Positions 16,190 through 25,778 are shown, numbered from the stretch's first letter. The stretch is 64,000 bases of DNA from Lachnospiraceae bacterium (GCA_030526405.1 JAUNCZ010000012.1:1-64000); one strand, 5' to 3'. Made by a program: numbers and translations. Notes: generated by a model from the letters alone, not told the origin.

Positions 16190-17272
16190 TTATTTCTCTG
16201 TGTACATATCAGCGTAGTATTTCTGATAATCTCCGCTGGTGACATTCTTCATCCAATCCTCGTTCTCAAAGAACCATTTGATTGTCTTTTTGATGCCCTC
16301 CTCGAAGCATGTCTCAGGATACCAGCCGACCTCAGCTTTGATCTTGTCAGGAGCAATGGCATATCTTCTGTCATGTCCCTTACGATCTGTTACGTAGGTG
16401 ATCAGCTTCTCGCTTACCAGCTCTTTTCTTGGATCTCCCTCAGGAAGCATCTCCTGAAGTGTATCAAGAATGATATGGATGATCTGGATGTTCTGTTTCT
16501 CATTGTGTCCGCCGATGTTGTAGGTCTCGAACAGTTTTCCCTGCTCCTGAACCATATCGATTCCCTTTGCATGATCCTCAACATACAGCCAGTCACGAAC
16601 GTTCTTTCCATCACCGTATACAGGAAGTGTTTTTCCCTGCAGTGCATTGTTGATGATAAGCGGAATCAGCTTCTCCGGGAACTGGTAAGGTCCGTAGTTG
16701 TTGCTGCAGTTTGTGATATTAGCCGGGAACTTGTAAGTATCCATGTAGGATTTTACAAGGAAATCAGAGGATGCCTTACTTGCAGAGTATGGGCTGTGAG
16801 GATCATATGGAGTAGTCTCGTAGAAGTACTCTCCCTCCTCCTCCAGGGATCCGTAAACCTCATCTGTGGAAACATGAAGGAATTTCTTTCCCTCCTTGAA
16901 TGTTCCGTCAGGCAGCTCCCATGCAGCTTTTGCTGCGTTCAGCATAACCAGTGTTCCCAGTACGTTTGTCTTAACAAATACCTCTGGATTGCGGATACTT
17001 CTGTCTACATGGCTCTCTGCTGCAAAGTGAACAACACGGTCGATATCATTCTCGTCAAAGATCTTGTTGATTGCTTCGCTGTCGCAGATGTCTGCACGAA
17101 CAAATGTATAGTTATCTCTGTCCTCAACATCTTTCAGGTTCTCAAGGTTTCCTGCATATGTGAGTTTGTCCACATTGATAATGCGGATCTCGTTATCATA
17201 TTTTTTGAACATGTAATGGATGTAGTTGGAACCGATAAAACCTGCTCCTCCGGTTACCAGATAAGTTCTCAT
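16190..17272 (-). CDS. rfbB: dTDP-glucose 4,6-dehydratase
   Basis: 360 residues after choosing the start at MRTYLVTGG, which has GGAGGAA 6-8 bases upstream; the longer open frame overlaps the promoter. RmlB turns dTDP-glucose into dTDP-4-keto-6-deoxyglucose. The NAD-binding motif TGGAGFIGSNY is near the start, and STDEVYG plus the active-site YSASKASSD (Tyr and Lys) are seen. Its product feeds both rhamnose synthesis here and, probably, the WecE-type aminotransferase at 40926-42059. First gene of the rfbBAC-exporter operon. Confidence 0.97.
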   Translation of the reverse strand: MRTYLVTGGAGFIGSNYIHYMFKKYDNEIRIINVDKLTYAGNLENLKDVEDRDNYTFVRADICDSEAINKIFDENDIDRVVHFAAESHVDRSIRNPEVFVKTNVLGTLVMLNAAKAAWELPDGTFKEGKKFLHVSTDEVYGSLEEEGEYFYETTPYDPHSPYSASKASSDFLVKSYMDTYKFPANITNCSNNYGPYQFPEKLIPLIINNALQGKTLPVYGDGKNVRDWLYVEDHAKGIDMVQEQGKLFETYNIGGHNEKQNIQIIHIILDTLQEMLPEGDPRKELVSEKLITYVTDRKGHDRRYAIAPDKIKAEVGWYPETCFEEGIKKTIKWFFENEDWMKNVTSGDYQKYYADMYTEK

Positions 17273-17315
17273 AGTATTTCCTCCAAAATAAAAACGCCGT
17301 TGGCATGTCGATGGT

Positions 17316-17344
17316 ATTATAACAAACTCTCCTTTAAAAAGCAA
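17316..17344 (-). promoter_or_regulatory. Promoter of the rfbBAC-exporter operon
   Basis: TTGCTT (17339-17344), 17-base spacer, perfect TATAAT (17316-17321), about 44 bases upstream of the rfbB ATG on the minus strand. AT-rich sequence lies further upstream. Confidence 0.7.
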
Positions 17345-17410
17345 CTATCTTATGGGTCTCCACATAAAGAATTCTTCATTGTATTTTAATTCTTTTGTAA
17401 CATTTGCACA

Positions 17411-20400
17411 TTACAGATATGTATTTAACCACTGCATCACTTTCTGGTGTCTGGTTCTGTACTTGTCAGCTCCCACGGTGTTGCCGCTGCCGGCCTCTCT
17501 TTCCCGCATGTTCTCCCACATGCTCTCCATGGTGAGGGGATCTTCGTCACTGATACAGTAATTGATCACCCGCACCATGGCATTGTAACCGCCAAGATGC
17601 TGAATGTTGGCACAGAACAGTCTTGCCTTCAGATCTGTAACTCCGAGAGCCTTTGCCTGATCTGCATATTTCACCATCTGCTCATCCACCAGAGAATCCT
17701 GCACTGTGCAGCCCTCCGGAGTACTGATGATCTTCTGGATGGCCACTGCCTTGTCGGAACCCTTCAGAATGGTTTTTCCACCGGCTCCGTCACCGCCGTA
17801 ATATTTCCAGTTTTCTGTATCCAGATCCTCTCCGATCTCTGCTGTATCGTATTCTTCAAACACATCCGGATACTGTGTCCGGATTTTTGAGAGCAGGGTT
17901 TTTGCCTCCCCTGCAAACCAGCCGCCGGCTCCGATGGTGATGGCCGTCTCGATGGAGGAGTTTGTATAGGCTTCCACAAAGCAGTCATATCTGTGGCCAC
18001 CATATACCTGTCCGCCGGTTTCCACTGCATAGATGATATTGCGCATCACCAAGCGGGCCTCGGCATCAAATTCTCTTTCCACTCCGCCGTTTCCGCTGTC
18101 AGCTGTCAGGGAATATTTCAGCGCCTTCACCAGTCCCTGCTCCGTTCCATTGGATACATAAATATGGGTGATAAAGTTTCCGCTGTGTTTGTGTTTATCA
18201 AGAGAGATCACCGCCTGGAAACTGCCGTCTGCTTGCTTCTCTGCCCTGTACCATACAATGTCATCCTGGCCCTTTTCTTCTGACCAGGCAGGCATCAGCA
18301 CGGAAACAGCATTTCCCTTCCAGTATGCGTCATAGACCGTAATCCTCACTTTGTCGGTGGAAACCATCTCTGTCACCACTCTGTTCTCCTCTTTCAGAAC
18401 AGCAGTGGTATGGCAGAGCAGCTTCATGCTGCCATCTGCCAGCACCCCGTAGACATGGACCTGGTAGGTTCCGCTGGCATCGCCATGATTTTCACGATTC
18501 ATTACAGCGGTCCAGGTTCCATCTGTCTGTTTCTGAGCCTGATACCATTTGATATTGCTCTGATCCGATCTGCTCCATACCGCCACTGTCACAGCCTTTG
18601 GAGAAATATCGCTTCCTGCAGTTACGTGAATTCTGAAGGAACCTGCCTCGTTGTTGATATCTGTGATCTTTACTTCACTTGCTGTTGTAAAATGCATCTG
18701 ATACTCAATGCCTCCAATAAACTGGGCTGACTTTCCTTTAGGAAACAGATACGCATGAATGTATACCGTGCCGTTGGTTCTGTGTTTTGGATCGCTCACC
18801 TCATACCTGTATTCTGTATCTTTTTTCTCAGCTGTATACCACTGAATATCATCCTGGCCCTTCTCCTTACTCCATACGGCGAATTTCACCTCACCCTCAC
18901 CGGTAAACTGCTTCAGTCTGATGGTAAAACGATCAGCTGCCCCTGCCTTTTCAGCAGTCAGTACAGGAGTCTGAGCCTGATCCTGAATCTGAAAGCTTGT
19001 TTTTCCCAGATAGTGGAGCCTGCTGTCATTTCCCCGGACATACAGATGGGCCTGATAGGTTCCGTAATGGTTCTTATGGGCACTGATATCTGACTCCACC
19101 ACATAGGTACCATTCACCTGTTTTGCTCTGTACCATACGATATCACTCTGGTCAGATCTGCTCCACACAGGCACCTGCACCTCTGTAATCCCAATGGAGG
19201 AGCTGATATCAGCTGCAGTCAGCTTAAATCCTGTTTCTGTTACCTTTGCTGTAAAGCTTCCTGCAGCAGGAGCTGCCACTGTCATCTTCTGGGAACCGAA
19301 GAATTTCATCTCTCCCCTGGTGTTTATTGTGTACACATGGATCTGATAGGTTCCTGTATTCCACTGGTGGCTGCTCAGACTGCTCTTCACAGTGTACTGT
19401 GTTCCCTCCTTTACAGCGGTATACCACACAATATCACTCTGATCCGATCTGCTCCATACCGGAACCATCACAGCCTTTACATCCTGATCCGGAACGCCAC
19501 CGATCGTCACGGTAAAGCTGCCGCTTCCCTGCTCCGGTCCCTTTACGGTAATGTTTTTTTCTGTACTCTCCTGGTTTTTCTCAAAGCTGCCTGTCTTTAC
19601 GCAGAAGGACTGCCCTGCCTTTGTGTAGGCATAGGCATGTACATACAGAGTTCCATCTCCCTTGTGGGAAGCAGGATCAATTTCCCTGCTCCAGGAGCTG
19701 CCGCTTCCATCAGTGACCCTGTACCACCGGATGTCATCCTGGCCGTTTACTGCTGTCCAGACTGCATAGCGCACCTCCGATACGGTACCGAAAAAGCTTA
19801 CATCCTGCAAAGCAAGAAGGGCTTTCCCTCCCACCTTATAGTCGATCTTCAGATCCGAAGCCTTCAGCTGCAGATCCGCCTTTGTATTGGTCAGGAAAGA
19901 CATGGTTCCCTCTGTCCCCTTTTTGTACACATGCACATGGTACACCCCTGCCCGGTATCCATGGGCCGAAGAGGAATCCTTCACAATATAGTCTGTTCCC
20001 TCCTTCTTCGCAGTATGCCAGATGATATCCTTCTGATCGGAGGACGTCCAGATCGGTACAATCAGCGCCTCTCCGGTCTTCAGCTGAACTCCCTGGATCC
20101 TCACTGTAAACTCTCCGGTCTCCTGGTTGCAGGAGGTGACAGATACTCTGACATTTTCCAGTGTATAGGTGGAAATCTCCTGCACTGCCTGACCATCATT
20201 CCGGTTTTCCCCGGACTCCCCGTCAGAAATCTCCTCCTCTGCCGGTAAAACCTCCGTCTCCTCTTCTTCAGAGGCACTGCTTTCTTCAGTATCGGCAGGA
20301 TCCTCCTCCTGGATCCATTCTTCCTCCTTCTCCGGGGCAGTCTCCTCCGGCTGCGGAAGGACATCCTCCTGTCCGGCAGCAGAATTCTCTGCTTCTGACA

Positions 20401-20554
20401 GTTCCTGCTTCTCCTCCTGCACAGCCTGGATTTCCCTGATCTGCTGCTGTGCAGTCTCTGCCCACACCGGAGACTGCACAGTACCAAGAAGACTGAGGAG
20501 AACTGTCATGCAGACGGCTTTCCTTTCAATACTTTTCAGTTTCTTTTTCCACAT
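17411..20554 (-). CDS. Secreted GBS Bsp-like repeat protein with C-terminal lysozyme-like domain
   Basis: About 1047 residues. The start at MWKKKLK is preferred: AAAGGAG is 8 bases upstream, while an earlier GTG overlaps that site. A signal peptide ends near SPVWA, then an acidic Glu-rich linker. Seven repeats of about 95 residues follow, each with a W(S/T)xx..QxDIxWY core; four are of the DQSDI type and three of the GQDDI type. The last 215 residues (from AEARLVMRNI) contain VETGG, AITIGAGGW and QHLGGYNA. They recall phage-tail-lysozyme-like or chitosanase-fold domains that cut wall glycan, but I cannot name the family. No sortase motif is visible. It lies after the L,D-transpeptidase repeat protein. 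Confidence 0.82.
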   Translation of the reverse strand: MWKKKLKSIERKAVCMTVLLSLLGTVQSPVWAETAQQQIREIQAVQEEKQELSEAENSAAGQEDVLPQPEETAPEKEEEWIQEEDPADTEESSASEEEETEVLPAEEEISDGESGENRNDGQAVQEISTYTLENVRVSVTSCNQETGEFTVRIQGVQLKTGEALIVPIWTSSDQKDIIWHTAKKEGTDYIVKDSSSAHGYRAGVYHVHVYKKGTEGTMSFLTNTKADLQLKASDLKIDYKVGGKALLALQDVSFFGTVSEVRYAVWTAVNGQDDIRWYRVTDGSGSSWSREIDPASHKGDGTLYVHAYAYTKAGQSFCVKTGSFEKNQESTEKNITVKGPEQGSGSFTVTIGGVPDQDVKAVMVPVWSRSDQSDIVWYTAVKEGTQYTVKSSLSSHQWNTGTYQIHVYTINTRGEMKFFGSQKMTVAAPAAGSFTAKVTETGFKLTAADISSSIGITEVQVPVWSRSDQSDIVWYRAKQVNGTYVVESDISAHKNHYGTYQAHLYVRGNDSRLHYLGKTSFQIQDQAQTPVLTAEKAGAADRFTIRLKQFTGEGEVKFAVWSKEKGQDDIQWYTAEKKDTEYRYEVSDPKHRTNGTVYIHAYLFPKGKSAQFIGGIEYQMHFTTASEVKITDINNEAGSFRIHVTAGSDISPKAVTVAVWSRSDQSNIKWYQAQKQTDGTWTAVMNRENHGDASGTYQVHVYGVLADGSMKLLCHTTAVLKEENRVVTEMVSTDKVRITVYDAYWKGNAVSVLMPAWSEEKGQDDIVWYRAEKQADGSFQAVISLDKHKHSGNFITHIYVSNGTEQGLVKALKYSLTADSGNGGVEREFDAEARLVMRNIIYAVETGGQVYGGHRYDCFVEAYTNSSIETAITIGAGGWFAGEAKTLLSKIRTQYPDVFEEYDTAEIGEDLDTENWKYYGGDGAGGKTILKGSDKAVAIQKIISTPEGCTVQDSLVDEQMVKYADQAKALGVTDLKARLFCANIQHLGGYNAMVRVINYCISDEDPLTMESMWENMREREAGSGNTVGADKYRTRHQKVMQWLNTYL

Positions 20555-20600
20555 TGTTTTCACTCCTTTCCAGTCACAGGATATTTAAAAAAAAGAAAAA

Positions 20601-20629
20601 CAAGGGGAGATTTCAAAAATCTCCCCTTG
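20601..20629 (-). terminator. Terminator after the L,D-transpeptidase repeat protein
   Basis: A perfect 13-bp stem CAAGGGGAGATTT/AAATCTCCCCTTG followed on the minus strand by TTTTTCTTTTTTTT. One of the strongest terminators in the window. Confidence 0.92.
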
Positions 20630-20637
20630 TCTTAATT

Positions 20638-20713
20638 TACGCGAGCAACGAGCCAAAGTCCGTGCTTGCACGAGACCTTGGCCACTGCCGTGATACCTTA
20701 CGAAACTCGCGTA
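20638..20713. other. Structured intergenic element of 76 bases, possible ncRNA or small repeat
   Basis: Outer arms TACGCGAG (20638-20645) and CTCGCGTA (20706-20713) pair perfectly over 8 bp. Inside, GCCAAAGTC (20652-20660) pairs with GACCTTGGC (20674-20682), one G-U included, capped by CGTG/CACG (20661-20664 with 20669-20672). Either strand can fold. It lies just upstream of the terminator after the L,D-transpeptidase gene, in what would be its 3' untranslated region. No tRNA T-loop or other known signature is present. Confidence 0.6.
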
Positions 20714-20741
20714 GCGTGTTTCTCATAGTTTATCTTCCTTA

Positions 20742-23700
20742 TCAGATGTTAGGATCTGTAGGATCCCAGGTCTGACCTGCAGGAATCTTGATGGTGGCCG
20801 GTTTTCCATATGGTCCCGGATCACCACTGTCGTATACGATAACCTTCATGCCCAGAGGACAGTTGTCGTAGATCCATTTTGCATCTCTTACACAGAGACG
20901 TACGCATCCGTGGGATGCAGGAATTCCAAGATTATTGTAATCGATGTAATTCAGATTGTAGCTTGTTGTATTGATACCTGCTACAGAATGGAAGTAGATG
21001 CCGTCAGCAGTAAACTTGGTAGCATACTGTCCCCAAGACGGTCCCATCAGCTCTTTCCATCTGTATTTTGCAAATGTGTAATGTGTACCTGGTGTAGTTG
21101 GAGTTGCAGGAAGTCCAACGGAACAGGTAAACGCGATTACCGGAATAATATACCCCTTACTACTAGCCGGATCATTTGCATAAATTGTAATAGTACAGGT
21201 TGCTCTGTTTACCTTCGCAACATAGGAGCTCTGTGCTCCGATGATGGAAGTCAGATTTGTCAGTTTCTTGCCGTCCTGATAATAGAACTTGTATCCATTC
21301 TCATAGTACCAGCCTCTCTTAGCCATCTCGCTGGCAGCAAATGAGAAGGTGGCAGCTCCCAGAAATCTGTTGGAGCCGTCGTAGCAATGCACCTGATATT
21401 TTCCTGATGATTTGTGGTTGGCAGCCTTAATGGTGGCACTCCAGGAGCCATCTGACTTCTGAGAAGCAGAATACCATTTGATATCATCCTGACCGTTGGT
21501 CTCACTCCATACGGCAAATTTCACACCGGATGCAGAGGATGCATACTTCAGAACTGCCCTTCTTGTTCCGCTTCCTGTATTCTCAATTCCGATCACACAG
21601 GGCGGATTATAGGTATGGCTGCCGCCACCGCTGAAGCCCTCAATTCCGTTGCTGTATACGGTGTAACAATGGGCAGTAAACTTACCTACATTCATCTTGT
21701 GGTTTACAGGATTTACCTTCACTGAAGCGGAATAGGTTCCGTCTCCGTTTTTGGAAGGTGTAGCTGTATACCAGTAAATATCACTCTGATCAGCCTTGCT
21801 CCATACAGGCAGCTTGATCTTGGATGGTGCGCAGGTCACGCCTGAGAGAGTTACCCGCACAGTAAAGCCGTCATTGTTTCCACTGTCTGAAAATGACAGC
21901 GCTGCGGAAGATGTGGTGTTCACTGTAAACTCAGTGGTTCCCACATTGACCATCTTTCCGCTCTGGTTCTCAGCATAGGCATGTACATAATACAGGCCTG
22001 CTGTTTTATGGTTTTTAATATTGACAGATGCCTTGTAGCATCCCTCACTTACCTTGGTTGCAGAATACCACTTGATATCATCCTGACCGTTCTTCTGGCT
22101 CCATACTGCAAACTGCATTCCATTAACACCACCGGAAAGCTTTACGCCGCCGGCCTCTGCAGTATAGTTGATCTGATCAGCTCCGCCTGTAACCTTGATC
22201 ACAGGTGCCGCAAGAGTAATGCTGAAAGTATCTCTGGCCACATTGGTACACATGCCGTTTTTCTCAGTGACATACACATGCACCTGATAGGTTCCGGAAT
22301 TGTAGGAATGCTTGGAAATATTGGACTTCACCACATAATCGCCGGATTCGTTCAGCTTCGCATCATACCATACGATATCGCTCTGGTTGGATTTGCTCCA
22401 TACAGGAACCTGTACCTTTGAAATACCTGACTCACTCTTCAGTCCCCTTACGGTGATGGTAAAATCACCGGTTGTGGAATCAGCTTTGATGGCAGTTTTC
22501 GGAATCTCCATCTCCGCCACCTCAAAGTCTGTATTGCCGAGGAAGCTCATGGTACCATCTGACATTCTCGCATAGCAATGCACCTGATAGCGTCCGCTGT
22601 CCTTGAAATCTCCCAGACTCATCAGATACTGGGCAGAACGGGAAGAGGCTGTATAGGTTCCCTCATACCACTTGAGATCATCCTGACCGTTTTTCTCACT
22701 CCATACTGCGTAGGTAACTCCCTTTACAGTGCCCTGGATGGCGATATTGGCTGTACTGAGAAGATATTTTCCATCCTTCTTCTCTGCAGTAACCACCGGC
22801 GCACCCATCTCGAATTTCACACTGGAATTGCCCACATAGGATGTAAAGCCGTTTCCTGTGGATACATAGGCATGGATGATAAAAGGTCCGATATTATATT
22901 TATGCTTTGAAATGCTGATCACCGCCTCGTAGGTATCCTCTGCTACCTTCTCAGCCTGATACCAGAAGATATCGCTCTGATCAGCCGCACTCCACACCGG
23001 AATCTGTACCATTGTAACTCCGGAAGGACTTTTGATTCCCTTCACAGTCACCTTACAGGTTCCCTTGGCAGAATCGATGCTGTCAACAACAATCTCTGCT
23101 GTGGGAGCAGTGACAGTAAAGCCTGTATTCCCCACATAGGTCATCTTTCCTGATGTACTTTCCTGATACGCATGCACATAATACTCACCGGTATGTTTAT
23201 GCTTCGCCGGTTTCACATCGCAGGTAAAGCTTCCGTCAGCGGCCTCCTTCAGGGTATACCATGCAATGTCATCCTGGCCCTTTTCCTTGCTCCATACTGC
23301 AATGCGCAGAGCATTAAAATCAGCAGGCTTCTGGTAATTCTCAAGAAGCACACGGAATGCCATCTCATCTCCCTTCACATCAGAAGCTGAAAGAACCGGC
23401 TCCTCTGTCTTGAAAGATGTAACCTCCATGGTATCGGCACAGACAAGACTCATGGAACCTGTATTGCTCATCTCATAAACATGTACGATATACTGGCCCA
23501 GATCTCTTTTATGATCCCGGATGTTCATTGTATAATTCTGATTCTCATCCGCTCTGTACCACTTGATATCATCCTGGCCGTTTACCTGGCTCCACACCGC
23601 GTAGTACACACAGGAAACATCCTGGCCCTTTACATACTCCTTCAGCGCCAGATCAATGGTACCGTCCCCGTGATCCTCTGTCTGAAGAGAGACCTGAGCG

Positions 23701-24002
23701 GTCTTTTCCTCCAGATCAAGAACTGCAGGAACCTCTTCTTCGGAAGCAGCATCTTCTTCCGGTGACAGGCTGTCTGAAGAACTGTCTGCAGCACTGTCCG
23801 CCGAAGTATCCGGGGAGATTTCCTCATCTTCCGCTGCAGGTGCCATCTCTACTCCCGCCTCAGCCCCGGACTCCTCACCGGTGCTCTCTGCGACTGTCTC
23901 TGACAGACTCTGCACTTCCTCTGCATAGGTAAGACCAGTCTGTCCCACCAGTAACGCAGCTGAAAGCAGCAAACTCACATATCTACTGTGTCGCATTAAC
24001 AC
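20742..24002 (-). CDS. Secreted GBS Bsp-like repeat protein with C-terminal L,D-transpeptidase
   Basis: 1086 residues. Starts at GTG with AGGAGG 5 bases upstream (an in-frame ATG two codons later is worse placed). A signal peptide ends near TGLTYA, followed by an acidic Ser/Glu linker to about residue 95. Eight Bsp-like repeats follow, alternating mostly between NGQDD and DQSD types. Then a GWYYENGYKFYYQDG segment resembles a cell-wall-binding repeat. The C-terminal YkuD domain carries HSVAG and the catalytic SHGCVRL, with a final Pro-rich tail. YkuD enzymes form 3-3 cross-links in peptidoglycan or attach proteins to it. A second Cys (LCVRD) lies close to the active one. The gene has its own terminator and a 205-base upstream spacer. 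Confidence 0.9.
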   Translation of the reverse strand: MLMRHSRYVSLLLSAALLVGQTGLTYAEEVQSLSETVAESTGEESGAEAGVEMAPAAEDEEISPDTSADSAADSSSDSLSPEEDAASEEEVPAVLDLEEKTAQVSLQTEDHGDGTIDLALKEYVKGQDVSCVYYAVWSQVNGQDDIKWYRADENQNYTMNIRDHKRDLGQYIVHVYEMSNTGSMSLVCADTMEVTSFKTEEPVLSASDVKGDEMAFRVLLENYQKPADFNALRIAVWSKEKGQDDIAWYTLKEAADGSFTCDVKPAKHKHTGEYYVHAYQESTSGKMTYVGNTGFTVTAPTAEIVVDSIDSAKGTCKVTVKGIKSPSGVTMVQIPVWSAADQSDIFWYQAEKVAEDTYEAVISISKHKYNIGPFIIHAYVSTGNGFTSYVGNSSVKFEMGAPVVTAEKKDGKYLLSTANIAIQGTVKGVTYAVWSEKNGQDDLKWYEGTYTASSRSAQYLMSLGDFKDSGRYQVHCYARMSDGTMSFLGNTDFEVAEMEIPKTAIKADSTTGDFTITVRGLKSESGISKVQVPVWSKSNQSDIVWYDAKLNESGDYVVKSNISKHSYNSGTYQVHVYVTEKNGMCTNVARDTFSITLAAPVIKVTGGADQINYTAEAGGVKLSGGVNGMQFAVWSQKNGQDDIKWYSATKVSEGCYKASVNIKNHKTAGLYYVHAYAENQSGKMVNVGTTEFTVNTTSSAALSFSDSGNNDGFTVRVTLSGVTCAPSKIKLPVWSKADQSDIYWYTATPSKNGDGTYSASVKVNPVNHKMNVGKFTAHCYTVYSNGIEGFSGGGSHTYNPPCVIGIENTGSGTRRAVLKYASSASGVKFAVWSETNGQDDIKWYSASQKSDGSWSATIKAANHKSSGKYQVHCYDGSNRFLGAATFSFAASEMAKRGWYYENGYKFYYQDGKKLTNLTSIIGAQSSYVAKVNRATCTITIYANDPASSKGYIIPVIAFTCSVGLPATPTTPGTHYTFAKYRWKELMGPSWGQYATKFTADGIYFHSVAGINTTSYNLNYIDYNNLGIPASHGCVRLCVRDAKWIYDNCPLGMKVIVYDSGDPGPYGKPATIKIPAGQTWDPTDPNI

Positions 24003-24150
24003 GTTTCCCTCCTATTCAGTTTATTTTCAGATACTGTTACAGAATAACAATATCGTCTTGATTTTAACATATATTTACCAAATAATCCAGTGAGTATCTG
24101 CTGAAAGTACCCTTGCGCACCCATGTTTTATCCGCTTTCCCCATGCAATA

Positions 24151-24189
24151 AGGCGGCTGCCTCTGCATTCCTGCACAGGCCAGCCGCCT
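24151..24189 (-). terminator. Long hairpin after the gtrA-like gene
   Basis: AGGCGGCTG (24151-24159) and CAGCCGCCT (24181-24189) continue inward with GCCTGTGCA/TGCAGAGGC, giving an almost unbroken 18-bp stem with one G-G mismatch and a 4-base loop. On the minus strand TTATTG follows, so the T run is poor. It marks the end of the 45-24 kb gene run. Confidence 0.7.
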
Positions 24190-24207
24190 CAATTATCATT
24201 TCTTTTA

Positions 24208-24618
24208 TCAGTTCTTTGCTTCAAGAAAAATCTTTCTTGTAATAAAATTCCACACCATTACGATGCCTGTTACAAAAATCTTTGAGATCATGTAGTGAAT
24301 CAGCATTTTATCCACCATGAGCCACATAAACAGCTCGTTTATCCCCAAACCGATCAGGCTGAGAATGATAAAGATGGTAAACTCCTTTGATTTACTCATG
24401 TCCTCTCTGCCCACAAATACAAATCGCATACTTGCGATGTAATTGAATATTACAGACAGAGAAAATGAGAGCATTGCCGACAGAAGATAATTCAACTGAA
24501 AACACTCCGTCAGAAAAATCATTACGCCGTAGTCGATAAGAAATGCCAGCACACCCACAATTCCGAATTTTACAAGCTGTTCAAACAGCTTTCCCATTGG
24601 TTTTTCTTTGTTAGTCAT
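24208..24618 (-). CDS. GtrA-family membrane protein
   Basis: 136 residues with four membrane segments, the normal GtrA size. GtrA proteins are thought to flip undecaprenyl-phosphate-linked sugars made by a GtrB-type transferase to the outer face. Typical features are the first helix FGIVGVLAFLIDYGVMIFL, the NY in FNYIASMRFVF and the final WNFITRKIF. ATG at 24618 is chosen because AAGGA is 8 bases upstream; the ATG at 24627 overlaps that site. The likely GtrB partner is at 27980-28927. Confidence 0.9.
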   Translation of the reverse strand: MTNKEKPMGKLFEQLVKFGIVGVLAFLIDYGVMIFLTECFQLNYLLSAMLSFSLSVIFNYIASMRFVFVGREDMSKSKEFTIFIILSLIGLGINELFMWLMVDKMLIHYMISKIFVTGIVMVWNFITRKIFLEAKN

Positions 24619-24632
24619 TCGTTTCATCCTTA

Positions 24633-25778
24633 CTAAATCTTACTTACTACCCGCCTCCAAAGAGGGTCCGCATATCTGGAATAGAGATATGCCGTTGCCA
24701 GGCAAAGTCCCAGGGAACAGACAGCTGCCGCCGCCGGTCTGACCCAATAGGATTCTGCTACCGCTCCTGCCCAGCCTGCAGCCAGGGAGGAAAGTTTAAT
24801 GAAAAAGATGTGGAACACATAGAAGGGATAGGAAATCTTTCCCAGCCACAGTGCCGGTGCTGTCGAAAAGATCCTCTGCACCACTTCCAACACACTGATT
24901 CCCCATATAAAGAGAACAGCTCCGATAAAGTGGAAGAAAAAGGGACCGTAGGGGCTATCAGGCAATATTCCGTACCAGCCCTCCGCCGGAGTACCTGAAG
25001 GATACGCCGCCAGGTAACAGCCCAGTATCAGAAGAAGACTTCCCATACACTTTTTTAATGGTATTTTTTCCAGAAGCGGAAGGAGTATTCCAAAAATCCC
25101 CCCTGCCATCACCGGTGCAAAATACCAGTATTCCTGCACCTTCCAGCACTGGAGAAATCCAGCCATGGCTGCCAGCAGAATCAGAATCTGAATTCCTTTG
25201 TTTCTGAAAAGAACACGGACCAGAAGAATCAGAAGTCCACCCAGGAAGATAGCCTGCATGGTCCAAAGGGATCCCATTACGCTTTTGTCACAGACAAAAA
25301 GCACGGACCAGAAGGTGCTTTTCAGATACTGGAACAGGGACAGAGGCTGTCCCAGATCCGGAATCACATTGTTGGGCAGGGCAATATTTCCAAGGCACAT
25401 GAACAGCTCTCCCAGAAAAATGGGAAGAAGCAGTGTAAGATATCGCCTGACAAAGGATCGCAGCAGGTAAACTGTTTTGTGCTCTGTCTCCTGACCCAGA
25501 CTTTTATTGGCCACCACCATACCGGAAATAAACAGGTACACACAGACCCAGAAGTTTCCGTTGATCCAGAAGAAAAAGGGAAGATCCGCCAGCCTCGTAT
25601 CAAGCCCCCAGCGTATTCTGCTCTCAGCTGCGGTGCCCCAGTAGGTGGCCGGATAATAACCCATCAGAAAATGATGAAAAAATATACAGAGACAGCCAAC
25701 ACCCCTTAATCCATCAATCCACCGGATCCTCCTTTGAGTGTCGGCAGAAGTTCCTTTCTTGTTCATACCTTTGATCAT
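24633..25778 (-). CDS. Membrane acyltransferase, acyltransferase 3 (OafA/YrhL) family
   Basis: 381 residues with about ten membrane helices. Members O-acylate surface polysaccharides using acyl-CoA. The family's His pair is in CIFFHHFLMGYYP (about residue 36), and a conserved Arg is in RSFVRRYLTLLLPIF. There is no SGNH hydrolase domain. The start is uncertain: AGGAGG is only 2 bases before the ATG at 25778 and 14 bases before the ATG at 25766. It lies between the GT-C-like protein and gtrA, 37 and 14 bases away, in one transcript, and is likely to decorate the same polymer. Confidence 0.88.
   Translation of the reverse strand: MIKGMNKKGTSADTQRRIRWIDGLRGVGCLCIFFHHFLMGYYPATYWGTAAESRIRWGLDTRLADLPFFFWINGNFWVCVYLFISGMVVANKSLGQETEHKTVYLLRSFVRRYLTLLLPIFLGELFMCLGNIALPNNVIPDLGQPLSLFQYLKSTFWSVLFVCDKSVMGSLWTMQAIFLGGLLILLVRVLFRNKGIQILILLAAMAGFLQCWKVQEYWYFAPVMAGGIFGILLPLLEKIPLKKCMGSLLLILGCYLAAYPSGTPAEGWYGILPDSPYGPFFFHFIGAVLFIWGISVLEVVQRIFSTAPALWLGKISYPFYVFHIFFIKLSSLAAGWAGAVAESYWVRPAAAAVCSLGLCLATAYLYSRYADPLWRRVVSKI

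Noticed and set aside
17358..17400. AAAGAATT/AATTCTTT stem as terminator of the lysozyme-like gene
   Set aside because: Only 8 A-T-rich pairs with a 14-base loop and no proper T run; too weak to call. The region more likely holds only upstream sequence of the rfb promoter.
20638..20713. Reading the 76-base folded element as a tRNA
   Set aside because: The length and outer stem fit, but neither strand has a T-loop (GTTCGAAT-like), D-loop GG or a proper anticodon arm.
17411..24002. CRISPR or DNA-level tandem repeats
   Set aside because: The periodicity is at the protein level (about 95 residues per repeat); DNA copies are diverged and there are no short direct repeats with unique spacers.
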